From Curvibacter sp. GWA2_64_110 (GTDB lineage Bacteria; Pseudomonadota; Gammaproteobacteria; Burkholderiales; Burkholderiaceae_C): a stretch of 64,000 nucleotides of DNA. Each line of letters begins with the position of its first letter. Position 1 is the first letter of the stretch. This document shows, piece by piece, positions 43,193 through 53,737 of the stretch. A model generated the notes under the pieces. It did not search any database and had not been told where the DNA came from. It saw nothing but the letters and a program-made list of their open reading frames with translations. The position numbers and the translations under genes are program-made. Location of the stretch: positions 1 to 64,000 of the forward strand of contig MGPC01000035.1 of assembly GCA_001797315.1 (NCBI GenBank). Reading direction: 5' to 3'.

Positions 43193-43895
43193 TCGGCGGC
43201 AGCAGGCCCAGGCGCGAGGCCTCGAACACTGCTTCGTTCTTGGAATGCACGGACAGCTTGGCATACAGGTTCTTGATGTGGGTCTGCACCGTGTGCACGC
43301 TCACCGCTTGCAGGCGCGCAATCTCGGCATAGGAAAAACCCCGCGCAATCAGGGCCAGCACCTCCTGCTCGCGCGGCGACAACAACGTGGGCGGCGGCTC
43401 GATCGCACCTTTTTTTATAGCACTTCCCGCAGATTCCACAAGGGCCCCAGCCGTTTTTTGCTTCGAACTTGCGTACTTGGCCAGCACCTTGCGCGCGATC
43501 ATGGGCGAGATCGGCGAGGCGCCGGCCTTCATCTCCAGGATGGTCTGCGCGATGTCGCCGGGCGCCGAGTCCTTGTGGATGTAGCCCAGGGCGCCGGCCT
43601 CGATGCTGGCCAGCACATTGTCCTCGTCGCCGAACATCGAAATCACCAGCGGTTCGCAGCGCGGGTGCAGTCCGACGGCGTGGCGGATCACTTCCAGCCC
43701 GCTGCCGTCGGGCAGGCCCAGGTCAACCAGCAGCACGTCAACGGTGTGGGCGCCGTCATCGAGCCAGGCGCGCGCCTCGGCCACCGAGCCCACGCTGCCG
43801 GCGAGCTGCAGCTCGGCGCAGCGCGACACGCTCGCCACAAAGAACTCCCGCATCTGCGGATCGTCCTCCACCACCAGTACACGCCACACTTGCAT
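43185..43895 (-). CDS. LuxR/NarL-family response regulator
   Basis: WRVLVVEDDPQMREFF; LLVDLGLPDGSGLEVI; LSPREQEVLALIARGFSYAEIARL HTH. Confidence 0.92.
   Translation of the reverse strand: MQVWRVLVVEDDPQMREFFVASVSRCAELQLAGSVGSVAEARAWLDDGAHTVDVLLVDLGLPDGSGLEVIRHAVGLHPRCEPLVISMFGDEDNVLASIEAGALGYIHKDSAPGDIAQTILEMKAGASPISPMIARKVLAKYASSKQKTAGALVESAGSAIKKGAIEPPPTLLSPREQEVLALIARGFSYAEIARLQAVSVHTVQTHIKNLYAKLSVHSKNEAVFEASRLGLLPPNA
43405..43445 (+). repeat. Degenerate copy of the ~40-nt repeat, inside response-regulator linker
   Basis: gcacctttttttatagcacttcccgcagattccacaagggc. Confidence 0.45.
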
Positions 43896-44024
43896 CGCCA
43901 GGCATCCCCCTTGGCTGCGAGCATAGCCGCAGCTGCCGGTGCTGGCCATGCCGGTTCCTCCCATGTTCATGGGAGAGCATCCCGCATGGCCTACGATAGC
44001 CGCTGCACGATACAACCACCTGCC

Positions 44025-44609
44025 ATGGCCACCACCCACCTGCTCTACCTGCACGGCTTTCGCTCATCCCCCCGCTCGACCAAGGCGCAGCTGGTGCGCC
44101 AGCGCATCGAAGCGCAGCACCCCCAGGTGACGCTGTGGTGCCCGCAGCTGCCGCCCTCACCGCGCGAGGCCATGGCCTTGGTGATGCAGGGCATTGCCGG
44201 CTGGCCCCGCGACAAGATGGCGGTCGTGGGCTCGTCGCTCGGCGGCTTCTACGCCACCTGGGTGGCCGAGCAGACCGGCTGCCGCGCCGCCCTGCTCAAC
44301 CCGGCCGTGCACCCGGCACGCGACCTGGCCAGGTACATCGGCGAGCAGACCGCCTGGCACGACCCTGGCGAGCGCTTTTTCTTCCGTCCCGAGTTCGTCG
44401 ACGAACTGCATGCCCTGCACTGCCCGGCCGTCACCCGGCCCGAGCGCTACTACGCGCTGATTGCCAAGGGCGATGAAGTGCTCGACTGGCGCGAGATGAC
44501 GGGCCGCTACCCGGGCGCGCAGATCCGGCTGCTCGAAGGCAGCGACCACGCCATCAGCGAGTTTGCCGATTACCTGGACGAAGTGCTGACCTTTCTCGAC
44601 CTGAGCTGA
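44025..44609 (+). CDS. YqiA/YcfP-family alpha/beta hydrolase (esterase)
   Basis: LLYLHGFRSSPRSTKAQLV; VVGSSLGGFYATWVAE. Confidence 0.9.
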   Translation: MATTHLLYLHGFRSSPRSTKAQLVRQRIEAQHPQVTLWCPQLPPSPREAMALVMQGIAGWPRDKMAVVGSSLGGFYATWVAEQTGCRAALLNPAVHPARDLARYIGEQTAWHDPGERFFFRPEFVDELHALHCPAVTRPERYYALIAKGDEVLDWREMTGRYPGAQIRLLEGSDHAISEFADYLDEVLTFLDLS

Positions 44610-44691
44610 AAGGACACACCCCGGGCTGCCCAACGGGCGTGTCGCGACGCCTCTCCCCGCTCGCCATGAGGGGCATGGGACAATTGCACCC

Positions 44692-46749
44692 ATGTATGCA
44701 TTGTTTGATGAAGCCGGCAAATTCCTCGCCGGACGGATCCTGTCCGAGGCCGAGGCCTCGATCCAGGTCGAGTTGGAATCCGGCAAGCGCGTCAAGGTGA
44801 AAGCCACCAACGTGCTGCTCAAGTTCGAGAAGCCCGGCCCGGCCGAGTTGCTGAGTGCCGCCCAGCCCCTGAGCCAGAGCATCGAACTCGATCTGGCCTG
44901 GGAGTTCGCACCGGAAGACGAGTTCGGTTTTGCCGACCTCGCCAGCGTCTATTTCCAGGACCCGCCCACGCTGCCGCAGCAGACGGCGGCGCTGCTGCGC
45001 CTGCAGGAGGCGCCGCACTACTTCCGCCGCGCCGGCAAGGGACGCTTCAAGAAGGCACCGGCCGAGATCATCCAGCAGGCGCTGGCGGCGATCGAAAAGA
45101 AACGCGTGCTGCAACTGCAGATCGAGGACTGGGCCGCCGCCCTGGCCAAAGGCGAGTGCCCGCAGGCGGTGCGCGAACAGCTCTACAAGATCCTGTTCAA
45201 GCCCGACAAGAACGCGCCCGAGTACAAGGCCGTGGTCGAGGCCTCGCGCGCCAGCCACACGGCACCGCTGGACCTGCTGCAGAAAGCCGGCGCCATCGAT
45301 TCGCCCTACCAGTTCCACTGGCGGCGCTTCCTGTTCGAGAATTTCCCCAAGGGCTACGGCTTCCCGCCGCTGCAAGCACCCGAGATCCGCGACGAGCTGC
45401 CGCTGGCCACCGTGCAGGCCTTTTCCATCGACGACTCGGCCACTACCGAAATCGACGATGCACTCTCGGTGCAGGGCCTGGGCGACGGCACGGTGACGGT
45501 GGGCATCCACATCGCCGCGCCGGGCCTGGCCGTGCAGCGTGGCGACGCGATCGACAACGTCGGCCGGGCACGCCTGTCCACCGTCTACATGCCGGGCTAC
45601 AAGCTCACCATGCTGCCCGACGAGGTGGTGCAGCGCTACACCCTGCAAGAGGGGCGCGACTGCCCGGCGGTTTCGCTCTACGTGGCGCTCGACGAAGCCA
45701 CGCTGGAGATCCGCGGCCACGAGACCCGGCTGGAACGCGTGCCGATCGCGCACAACCTGCGCCACGACCAGCTCGACACCCTGGTCACGGCCGAATGGCT
45801 GCAGAACCCCGAACTTGCGCATCAGAATGGTACGCACCCCGCGTCGCATCTGCGCGAGCAGCTATCATTTTTATACCGCCTGGCCCTGCACCTGAAGGCG
45901 CAGCGCGAAGTGGTCCGCGGCAAGCCCGAGACCTTCAACCGGCCGGACTACACCTTCCGCCTGGTCGGCAACGATGGCGCCGAGCCAACCGGCCACGAGC
46001 AGGTGCAGATCGGCACGCGCCAGCGCGGCGCCCCGCTCGACCTGATGGTGGCTGAGGCCATGATCCTGGCCAACAGCACCTGGGGCCAGTGGCTGGCCGA
46101 GCACGGCGTGCCCGGCATCTACCGCAGCCAGGCGTCCCTGGCGCCGGGCGTCAAGGTACGCATGGGCACCAAAGCGCTGCCGCACGCCGGCATCGGCGTC
46201 AAGAGTTACGCCTGGAGCACCTCGCCGCTGCGCCGCTACACCGACCTGGTGAACCAGTGGCAGATCATTGCCTGCGCACGCCATGGCAAGACGGCGGCGC
46301 TGGCCGCGCCCTTCAAGCCGAAGGATGCCGACCTGTTCTCCATCGTCTCCGGCTTCGATGCCGCCTACAGCGCCTACAACGGCTACCAGGGCGCCATCGA
46401 GCGCTTCTGGACGCTGAAATACGTGCAACAGAACGGCATCACCGAGCTGGTGGCCACCGTGTTCAAGGACAACATGGCGCGCGCCGACGAACTGCCGCTG
46501 GTGCTACCGGTGCTCGGTGCGCAGGACCTGCCGCGCGGCGCCAAGGTGCGCGTGAAGCTGGGCGAGATCGACGAAGTGGCGCTCGATGTGAAGGGCACCG
46601 TGATCGAGCGGCTCGACAGCGCGCCCGAAGCCGTGGCCGAGGAAGAAGCCGAGGAAGAAGAAGCCGAACACCTGGCCGCCGGCCCGATCGAGATTGCCGT
46701 GGACCTCAACGAGGCCGAGCCCGTCGCGGGCGATAATCCTGCTCCGTGA
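44692..46749 (+). CDS. RNB-domain ribonuclease (RNase II/R family)
   Basis: FSIDDSATTEIDDALSVQGLGDGTVTVGIHIAAPG; YAWSTSPLRRYTDLVNQ. Confidence 0.93.
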   Translation: MYALFDEAGKFLAGRILSEAEASIQVELESGKRVKVKATNVLLKFEKPGPAELLSAAQPLSQSIELDLAWEFAPEDEFGFADLASVYFQDPPTLPQQTAALLRLQEAPHYFRRAGKGRFKKAPAEIIQQALAAIEKKRVLQLQIEDWAAALAKGECPQAVREQLYKILFKPDKNAPEYKAVVEASRASHTAPLDLLQKAGAIDSPYQFHWRRFLFENFPKGYGFPPLQAPEIRDELPLATVQAFSIDDSATTEIDDALSVQGLGDGTVTVGIHIAAPGLAVQRGDAIDNVGRARLSTVYMPGYKLTMLPDEVVQRYTLQEGRDCPAVSLYVALDEATLEIRGHETRLERVPIAHNLRHDQLDTLVTAEWLQNPELAHQNGTHPASHLREQLSFLYRLALHLKAQREVVRGKPETFNRPDYTFRLVGNDGAEPTGHEQVQIGTRQRGAPLDLMVAEAMILANSTWGQWLAEHGVPGIYRSQASLAPGVKVRMGTKALPHAGIGVKSYAWSTSPLRRYTDLVNQWQIIACARHGKTAALAAPFKPKDADLFSIVSGFDAAYSAYNGYQGAIERFWTLKYVQQNGITELVATVFKDNMARADELPLVLPVLGAQDLPRGAKVRVKLGEIDEVALDVKGTVIERLDSAPEAVAEEEAEEEEAEHLAAGPIEIAVDLNEAEPVAGDNPAP

Positions 46750-47615
46750 ACCTGCGCGCCTTCAGTCCCTTGCAGCTGGCCCTCGGCATCTCGGTGGCCG
46801 TTCATGCCGTCTTGCTGACGGTGCGCATCGTCGCCCCCGAGGCCTTCAACCGCGTGTTCGAAGACACGCCGCTGGAAGTGGTGCTGGTCAACGCCCGCAC
46901 CCATGAGAAGCCCGACAAGGCCCGCGCCATCGCCCAGGCCACCATGGCCGGTGGCGGCGAGGCCGAACGCGGCCGCGCCACCAGTCCCTTGCCCTCGGCC
47001 CTGTTCAGCGACAGCGGCGACGCACTGGAAGCGGAAACGCAGCGCAAGCTGCAGTCCATGCAGCAGCAGCAAACCCTGCTGCTGGCGCAGATCAAGCAGC
47101 AGATCGCCGCCCTGCCCAAGACCGACCCGACCCAGCCCAGCGATGCGTCCGAGCTGGCCGCCCGCGCGGAAAAGCGCCGCCAGCTGATCAAGCTGCTGGC
47201 CGAGATCGAGCGCCGCATCAACCAGGAAAACGCCCGACCCAAGAAGCGCTACATCAGCCCGGCCACGCGCGAAGAGGTCTATGCGCTGTACTACGACCAG
47301 CTGCGCCGCAGCATCGAGGACCGCGGCACGGAAAACTTTCCCGAGGCCGGCGGCCGCAAGCTCTATGGCGAGCTGACCATGATGGTCACCGTCAACCATG
47401 ACGGCCGCGTGCTCGCCACCGAGGTGGTGGAGAGTTCGGGCAACCGCACGCTCGACCGTCGTGCCCAGGCCATCGCCAAGAGCGCCGGCCCCTTCGGCGC
47501 GTTCAGCCAGGCGATGCGCCGCCAGGCCGAGCAGATCGTGGTGGTGTCGCGCTTCCGTTTCACGCGCGACCAGACCCTGGAAACCCGCATCAGCGCGCCG
47601 GTGTCACAGCGATGA
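46746..47615 (+). CDS. TonB-family energy transducer-like protein
   Basis: C-terminal TonB box: YGELTMMVTVNHDGRVLATEVVESSGNRTLDRRAQAIAKSAGPFGAF. Confidence 0.85.
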   Translation: MNLRAFSPLQLALGISVAVHAVLLTVRIVAPEAFNRVFEDTPLEVVLVNARTHEKPDKARAIAQATMAGGGEAERGRATSPLPSALFSDSGDALEAETQRKLQSMQQQQTLLLAQIKQQIAALPKTDPTQPSDASELAARAEKRRQLIKLLAEIERRINQENARPKKRYISPATREEVYALYYDQLRRSIEDRGTENFPEAGGRKLYGELTMMVTVNHDGRVLATEVVESSGNRTLDRRAQAIAKSAGPFGAFSQAMRRQAEQIVVVSRFRFTRDQTLETRISAPVSQR

Positions 47616-48343
47616 AAGGCCCGCTGCGCTGGACCCTCCTGCTGGCGGCCGCGCTGCTGGCGCTGCAGCTGTTCTTTGTGGCGCGCATCGCCCTGATGGT
47701 GGTCGTCAACCCGCAGTCCAGCGCCTTCGAGCGCTCCGAGGCCTGGCGCCTCCTGAACGAGAAGGACAAGCTGCGCTGGCGCCAGCAATGGGTGGACTAT
47801 GCCGACATCTCCGACCACCTCAAGCGTGCGGTGATCGCCTCGGAGGACGACGGTTTCACCTACCACGACGGCGTGGACTGGGACGCGCTGGAAAAAGCCT
47901 GGCAGAAGAATGCCAAGGCCGAAGCACAGGCCGCGAAGAAGGCCGCCAATGGCGCCCGGGTGGTGAAGCCGCCCAAGGTCGTCGGCGGCTCCACCATCAC
48001 GCAGCAGTTGGCCAAGAACCTGTTTCTCTCGGGCGAACGCACCTTCGTGCGCAAGGGCCAGGAGTTCGTGCTGACCTTCCTGCTGGAGCGCCTGCTGAGC
48101 AAGCGGCGCATCCTGGAGATCTACCTCAACCACGTGGAATGGGGTGAAGGGGTGTTCGGCGCCGAAGCTGCCGCACAGCACTACTTCCGCAAGCCGGCAT
48201 CACGGCTCACGCCGCTGGAGGCGGCGCGGCTGGCGGTGATGCTGCCGCGCCCCAAGTACTTCGAGAAGCTGCCCAACTCCAGCTACCTGGCCGAACGCTC
48301 GGCCGTCATCGCGGGCCGCCTGTGGAACGCCGAGCTGCCATGA
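47612..48343 (+). CDS. mtgA: Monofunctional biosynthetic peptidoglycan transglycosylase
   Basis: [38 protein letters not shown]. Confidence 0.95.
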   Translation: MKGPLRWTLLLAAALLALQLFFVARIALMVVVNPQSSAFERSEAWRLLNEKDKLRWRQQWVDYADISDHLKRAVIASEDDGFTYHDGVDWDALEKAWQKNAKAEAQAAKKAANGARVVKPPKVVGGSTITQQLAKNLFLSGERTFVRKGQEFVLTFLLERLLSKRRILEIYLNHVEWGEGVFGAEAAAQHYFRKPASRLTPLEAARLAVMLPRPKYFEKLPNSSYLAERSAVIAGRLWNAELP

Positions 48344-48888
48344 GAATCCTTGGCATCGACCCCGGCCTGCGCACCACCGGCTTCGGCATCATCGATGTCG
48401 CCGGCCACCAGTTGAGTTATGTGGCCAGCGGCACCATCAGCACCCTGCACCTGGCGCAAGGCGAGTTGCCGGCGCGCCTGAAGGTGCTGTTCGAAGGCAT
48501 TCACGAGGTGATCGCGTGCTACCAGCCCGAGGCGGCTTCGGTGGAGATCGTGTTCGTCAACGTCAACCCGCAGTCCACCCTGCTGCTGGGCCAGGCACGC
48601 GGCGCCTGCGTCAGCGCGCTGGTCACGCGCGACCTGCCGGTGGCCGAATACACCGCGCTGCAGATGAAGCAGGCCGTGGTCGGCCACGGCCGCGCACAAA
48701 AAGCCCAGGTGCAGGAGATGGTGAAGCGCCTGCTCAAGCTGCCCGGCCTGCCGGGGCCGGACGCCGCCGACGCGCTGGGCCTGGCCATCACGCACGCCCA
48801 CGTCGGCCAGGCCCAGGCCCAGATCGCCAAGGCCACGGCGCTGACGCGTTCGACCAGTGGCATGTACCGGGCGGGACGCAGCCGCTGA
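48340..48888 (+). CDS. ruvC: Crossover junction endodeoxyribonuclease RuvC
   Basis: [22 protein letters not shown] overlap with mtgA. Confidence 0.95.
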   Translation: MRILGIDPGLRTTGFGIIDVAGHQLSYVASGTISTLHLAQGELPARLKVLFEGIHEVIACYQPEAASVEIVFVNVNPQSTLLLGQARGACVSALVTRDLPVAEYTALQMKQAVVGHGRAQKAQVQEMVKRLLKLPGLPGPDAADALGLAITHAHVGQAQAQIAKATALTRSTSGMYRAGRSR

Positions 48889-48915
48889 TGCGACGACGGC
48901 CCGCCCGCTCCCGCG

Positions 48916-49695
48916 TCAGAACGCGTAGTTGATGTTGGCGCCGGCACCCCACTCCGGGCTGCCGGTCTCGAAGCCCTTGAGCAGATAGAACTGGCTCTTC
49001 CAGTGCTTGTCGATCTTGTGGCTCACATAGGCCATCGCCTCGCTCATCGCCCCCGATGTCGAGGTCACGCGCTCGCGCGCATCGTAGGTCAGGCCGGCCG
49101 TGGTCAGGTCGTTGAGCTTGTATGCGCCACCCAGCGTCAGGTTGAAGACGTTGTTGAGCGACAGGTAGGGTGAGCTGCCCAGTGCGGTATAACCCATGCC
49201 GCCGAACACGGTGAAATGGCCATAACCCTTGTACACGTCGACCTGCGCCGAATAGTCGTTCTCGCCCGTGCCCAGCCCCTTGTCGCGGTCGGCGGTGCCG
49301 AACTTGACCTTGCCCGTCAGGTCGACGCCCAGCGCCGACGCGCTGTCGTAATAGGCGGCGTAGGTGGCGGCGGCCACCACATCGCCCAGACCTTCGGCCG
49401 AGGCCGTACGACTGCGCGGATTGCGGTTGTCGGCGCCGCCGACACCGGGGATCACGCTGGTGCCGCCGCTGACATACAGGTAGGGCAGCGTCAGCTTGAG
49501 CGTCCAATCCGCCGTCTCGTATTTCAGCAGGAACGGGATGGACGTGACGTCGGTGGTGGTCGCCGTGCCGTAGCGACCCGAGATGTAATTGAAACCGGTC
49601 CCGACACTCACCGTGCCGTCGGCCGCCGATGCGAACGGCATCGCGGCGCAGCAGCACAAGGCAGCCGCAACATGTTTGATCGCGTCAATGCGCAC
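48916..49695 (-). CDS. Outer-membrane beta-barrel/transporter-like hypothetical protein
   Basis: Signal peptide, alternating beta-strand pattern, C-terminal NINYAF; GTG start at 49695 preceded by AGGAGA. Confidence 0.75.
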   Translation of the reverse strand: MRIDAIKHVAAALCCCAAMPFASAADGTVSVGTGFNYISGRYGTATTTDVTSIPFLLKYETADWTLKLTLPYLYVSGGTSVIPGVGGADNRNPRSRTASAEGLGDVVAAATYAAYYDSASALGVDLTGKVKFGTADRDKGLGTGENDYSAQVDVYKGYGHFTVFGGMGYTALGSSPYLSLNNVFNLTLGGAYKLNDLTTAGLTYDARERVTSTSGAMSEAMAYVSHKIDKHWKSQFYLLKGFETGSPEWGAGANINYAF

Positions 49696-49741
49696 TCGAT
49701 TCTCCTGATCAATCTGAAAAAAAGGGATTTCGTTCCCCATT

Positions 49742-49768
49742 AAAAAAACGCCCGCAGAAGCGGGCGTT
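49742..49768 (-). terminator. Rho-independent terminator
   Basis: AACGCCCGC ttct GCGGGCGTT TTTTT on minus strand. Confidence 0.88.
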
Positions 49769-49785
49769 GTCCGCACGATACGAAC

Positions 49786-50256
49786 TCAGTGCCCCGCTCG
49801 CGACAGCTTTTCCGGGCGCTCGATTCGTTCCGGGCGTGCCACCCTGTCAGGGCGTTCCGCCCGTTCGGGACGTTCTGCTCTTTCAAGACGCTCGACTTTT
49901 TCCGGCTTGTGCGGCCGTTCCATCTCGACCCGGTGGGACTCGAAACGCTCACGGTTGACGCTCAATCGGTCCGCCGCGTTCTGCAGACCTCGGTTGTCGG
50001 GGTTTTTCACCAAGTTCCGGTTCACGCTGCTGATACCTTGCGTCAACGGCTGCCGGCTGGCCGTCGGCACAGTGGTGCCGGCCAACGGGGTGGTGCCCAC
50101 TGTCGAGCCGGCGCCGCCGCCCGTCGTGGTGCCGACAGTCGTTCCGCCCGTGGTACTGCCCGTGGTGGTCGAGGTGCTGCCGGTGACCGTCTGAGCCTGA
50201 GCCCAGACCATGGTGAGCGCCAGGCCGCAGGCCAGCGCAATTCGGGTTTTGAACAT
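49786..50256 (-). CDS. Exported low-complexity protein (Thr/Gly-rich then Arg/Glu/Pro-rich)
   Basis: MFKTRIALACGLALTMVWAQAQTVTGSTSTTTGSTTGGTT...RLERAERPERAERPDRVARPERIERPEKLSRAGH. Confidence 0.75.
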   Translation of the reverse strand: MFKTRIALACGLALTMVWAQAQTVTGSTSTTTGSTTGGTTVGTTTGGGAGSTVGTTPLAGTTVPTASRQPLTQGISSVNRNLVKNPDNRGLQNAADRLSVNRERFESHRVEMERPHKPEKVERLERAERPERAERPDRVARPERIERPEKLSRAGH

Positions 50257-50531
50257 GTGTATTCCCTTTCTCGTTCAATCCGGCTGATCAGGGCATCCAA
50301 TGGCCCCGACAAGAACCGGTGCAACAAGTCTAGGTTGGCCATCTGCAGCGATGGTGGCCATTTGTTTCAGGCTGACGCGCACCCCGTCCACCCGAAGCGG
50401 CGCGTAAACCGTGCCGTGGCGCGGCATCGGCAATGCCGGGACTGTGCCGGCTTGCCTTCAGCCCTGTAACGCAGGGTTACGCAAGACACACCAGATAGCT
50501 GTTCTGCCGCTCGGCCCCGGTGTGCCGTCGC

Positions 50532-52394
50532 TCAGACCTCGATCCCGGGCTTATAGTCCGCCACCGTCTGCCAGCGGCGCACCAGGCTGGCCAGCAGCAG
50601 CGCCAGCGCGCCGATCAGCATCACCTCCAGCCATGCAGACAGCCAGCCGTTGTCAAAAGCACCGAACAGGCTGGCACGCAAGGACTTGATGACCCAGGTG
50701 AACGGCAGCCAGCCATGCACAGCCTGGAAGAAGTCGGCAGTGAGTTCGATCGGCATGACGCCACCACCCGCCGCCAGCTGCAGCGTGAGCAGCAGAATGA
50801 CAAACAGCTTGCCGGCCTCCCCCAGCCCCCGCAGCAGCAGAAAGACGATGGCCAGGAAAGCCTGTCCCGCGGTGATCATGGACAGCGAGAAACTGAGGTA
50901 GTCCGGCACGGCGATGCCCAGCCCGTAGACCAGCGTCAGAAAGGTCAGGCCCGTCTGCACCAGCACCAGCAAGGCCGGCACGGCAAACTTGCCCAGCGTC
51001 TTGGCCAGCGCGCTCGCGCCGGCATGCTCCACGGCCAGCACGCGCACGTTGAACAGATAGAGCGCCATCACCGCCCCCAGCCACAAGGCCATGGCGATCA
51101 TGTTGGGCGCGAAGGCGCTGCCGTTGTTGGCCACCGGCGCCAGCACCTCCAGCGCCGGCTCCACCGAATCGGCCAAGCCGCGCGCGCTGCCGTCGGGTTT
51201 GTTGACTGAGGCCGGCAACGCCGACTCCACCAGATCAATGCCGGTGCGCAGCTTGGCCACACCGCGCACCAGCTCGTCGCCCCCTTTGGCAAAGGCATCA
51301 AGACGCACGTCCTCCGGCAACTTCTCGGCCAAGGTACGCAGCCCCTCGCCCAAGGCACCCGCGCCATCCACCAGCTTGCCCGTCCCCTCTTCCACCTTGG
51401 TCGCACCGCGGGCCAAGCGGGCGTTGGCGTCGAGCGCCGTGGTCAGCCCGTCCGTCAACTGCTGACCACCGGCGGCCAATTCGCCGGCGCTGGCGGCAAT
51501 TTTTTCGCCGACGAAGGGAATGCCCGCAGTTTCCTCCTGCAGTTGCGTGGCGCCCTCCGTCAGCTTGCGTGCCCCGCCATGCAACAGTTCCAGGCCGCCG
51601 CCCATTTCGCGCTGGCGCTGGGCCAGGCGCTGGGTGCCGCTCCTGAGCGTCTGGAGCTCGGCTTCCGCCGGCAGTTTCGACTCCATGGTGCGGATGCTCG
51701 CGCCGACTTGCTTGAACCCGCGCGCCAGCTGCGCGGCCGCTGCGTTGTAGCGGACCAGGCCGTCGTTGTAGGCCGATGCACCGGTACGCAACTGGGCCAT
51801 GCCGGCCTGCAGCATCTCCAGGCTCTTGCCCGAACCATCGACCGACACCAGCACCTGCTCCCAGCGCTTCTCGTTCAGTGCCTCGTTGACCTGATGGCCG
51901 AGATCGGCCGCGAAACGCCGCGCAAAACCGGCGGCCGCGTAGTTGTTGCCCTCCGACAGAACCACCGTCACCTTGCCGGCGCCGGCGTACGTCCCTGGCA
52001 CCGCGCTGGCACTGAACTCTTTGGGAATGATGACCGCAAACGCCAGGTTGCCGAGCTTGACCGCCTGCCGCGCGGCGTCTGCATCCTCCATGGTGCGAAA
52101 ACCAAAGGTGCCGGACTGGATCAGCTCGGTCGTCAGCTCCGCGCCGACATTGGTGATGTGCCCCCGGTAGTCATAGCCGTCGTCCAGGTTGACGATGCCC
52201 ACCGGCAGGTCGCTGGTCTTGGCATTCGGGTCCCAGACGCTGGAGAGGTAGATCAGCGCATACGCCGCCGGCACCAGCGCAATGGCCAGCGTTGCCAGTC
52301 CCAGCCGCGGGAACTGCTTGAACAGCGACAGGTCGGTTTTGGCGATCTGCCAGGTGGACTGCAAAAAACGGGTCAGCATGTTCGTCAGGCTCAT
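50532..52394 (-). CDS. YhgE/Pip-family ABC-2-type membrane protein
   Basis: N-terminal TM + LPVGIVNLDDGYDYRG, long central region, C-terminal ABC-2 membrane domain (MYLFNVRVLAVE...). Confidence 0.88.
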   Translation of the reverse strand: MSLTNMLTRFLQSTWQIAKTDLSLFKQFPRLGLATLAIALVPAAYALIYLSSVWDPNAKTSDLPVGIVNLDDGYDYRGHITNVGAELTTELIQSGTFGFRTMEDADAARQAVKLGNLAFAVIIPKEFSASAVPGTYAGAGKVTVVLSEGNNYAAAGFARRFAADLGHQVNEALNEKRWEQVLVSVDGSGKSLEMLQAGMAQLRTGASAYNDGLVRYNAAAAQLARGFKQVGASIRTMESKLPAEAELQTLRSGTQRLAQRQREMGGGLELLHGGARKLTEGATQLQEETAGIPFVGEKIAASAGELAAGGQQLTDGLTTALDANARLARGATKVEEGTGKLVDGAGALGEGLRTLAEKLPEDVRLDAFAKGGDELVRGVAKLRTGIDLVESALPASVNKPDGSARGLADSVEPALEVLAPVANNGSAFAPNMIAMALWLGAVMALYLFNVRVLAVEHAGASALAKTLGKFAVPALLVLVQTGLTFLTLVYGLGIAVPDYLSFSLSMITAGQAFLAIVFLLLRGLGEAGKLFVILLLTLQLAAGGGVMPIELTADFFQAVHGWLPFTWVIKSLRASLFGAFDNGWLSAWLEVMLIGALALLLASLVRRWQTVADYKPGIEV

Positions 52395-52530
52395 GCAACG
52401 ATTGTGCTGGCTTTCCGGCTGGCGCGTCAGAGCCGGAGCATTAAGCGCTTCACGTTTTACATAACTTCATCGAGCAGGGAACCTGGCTTGGTTTGCGCCA
52501 TCAGTCCCGAGCCATCAAGACGCCACGCAT

Positions 52531-52707
52531 CTACGCGATGCGCTCCAGAATCAACACGGCAAAGAAGCCCCCCGCGGCAATCAGCGTCCACTTGAGCGTC
52601 AACAGACCCCAGCGCTTGTAGCGCGGCTGACCGGTGCCGGCATAGAAGGCAAACGACACGGCGGCACCGAGCAGCAGCAGGAGGATGAGCCAGCGAAACA
52701 GCAGCAT
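52531..52707 (-). CDS. Small membrane protein (58 aa)
   Basis: MLLFRWLILLLLLGAAVSFAFYAGTGQPRYKRWGLLTLKWTLIAAGGFFAVLILERIA. Confidence 0.75.
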   Translation of the reverse strand: MLLFRWLILLLLLGAAVSFAFYAGTGQPRYKRWGLLTLKWTLIAAGGFFAVLILERIA

Positions 52708-52730
52708 GGTGGATGCCTCGCCGACAGGAC

Positions 52731-53654
52731 TTACCAGGCGCGTGCCAACTGGGCAAAGCCCTTGGGAGCGAGCTTTTCGTCGGGAAAGGTGACGGTTTCC
52801 CAGGCGTCGGTGCGCACCAGCAGTTCGCGCAGCAGCTTGTTGTTGAGCGCATGGCCGGAACGGAAGGCGCTGTAGCTGGCCAGCAGCGGGCGGCCCAGCA
52901 CGTAGAGGTCGCCCATGGCGTCGAGGATCTTGTGCTTGACGAACTCGTCGTCGTAGCGCAGGCCGCCGGCGTTGAGCACCTTGTAGTCGTCCATCACGAT
53001 GGCGTTGTCCAGCCCGCCGCCCAGGGCCAGGCCGTTGGCACGCATCATCTCCACGTCCTTGGTGAAGCCGAAGGTACGCGCACGGGCGATGTCGCGCGAG
53101 TAGTTGTGCACGCTCATGTCGAATTCGACGCGCTGGCCGGTGGAGTCCACCGCCGGGTGGCTGAAGTCGATCTCGAAGCTCAAGCGGTAGCCATGGTACG
53201 GGTCGAGCCGGGCCCACTTTTCGGCAGCACCCTGGCCTTCGCGTACCTCGACCGGCTTGATGACGCGGATGAAGCGGCGTGGCGCGTTCTGCAGTTCGAT
53301 GCCGGCGCTTTGCAGCAAAAAGACGAAGGATGCGGCCGAGCCATCGAGAATCGGCACCTCTTCGGCCGTGATGTCCACATACAGGTTGTCGATCCCGAGC
53401 CCGGCGCAGGCCGACATCAGGTGCTCGACCGTGTGCACTTTGGCGCCGCCGTTGGACAGCGTGGAGGCCAGGCGCGTGTCGCTCACCGCCAGGGCCGACA
53501 CCGGGATGTCCACCGGCTGCGCCAGATCGACACGCCGGAACACGATGCCGGTGTCGGGCTGGGCCGGACGCAGCGTGATCTCGACCCGCTGGCCGCTGTG
53601 CAGACCCACGCCCACGGCACGGGTCAGGGATTTGAGGGTTCGTTGTTGCAACAC
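52731..53654 (-). CDS. lpxC: UDP-3-O-acyl-N-acetylglucosamine deacetylase
   Basis: [49 protein letters not shown]. Confidence 0.97.
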   Translation of the reverse strand: MLQQRTLKSLTRAVGVGLHSGQRVEITLRPAQPDTGIVFRRVDLAQPVDIPVSALAVSDTRLASTLSNGGAKVHTVEHLMSACAGLGIDNLYVDITAEEVPILDGSAASFVFLLQSAGIELQNAPRRFIRVIKPVEVREGQGAAEKWARLDPYHGYRLSFEIDFSHPAVDSTGQRVEFDMSVHNYSRDIARARTFGFTKDVEMMRANGLALGGGLDNAIVMDDYKVLNAGGLRYDDEFVKHKILDAMGDLYVLGRPLLASYSAFRSGHALNNKLLRELLVRTDAWETVTFPDEKLAPKGFAQLARAW

Positions 53655-53737
53655 GGCGCTATTTTAAGTGGGCAGGCACTTCCGTGTCCGTGGCAATTTC
53701 AATGGCGGCCATAGATTGGCGGGATGACCAGCGTCGC

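Noticed and set aside
45861-45899. Further copy of the ~40-nt repeat in the RNB nuclease gene (gctatcatttttataccgcc...)
   Set aside because: Only the first ~20 nt resemble the family; the rest is ordinary conserved coding sequence.
50532-52394. Prophage or secretion-system association of the Pip/YhgE-like gene
   Set aside because: No phage or secretion genes nearby; only the family name refers to phage infection.
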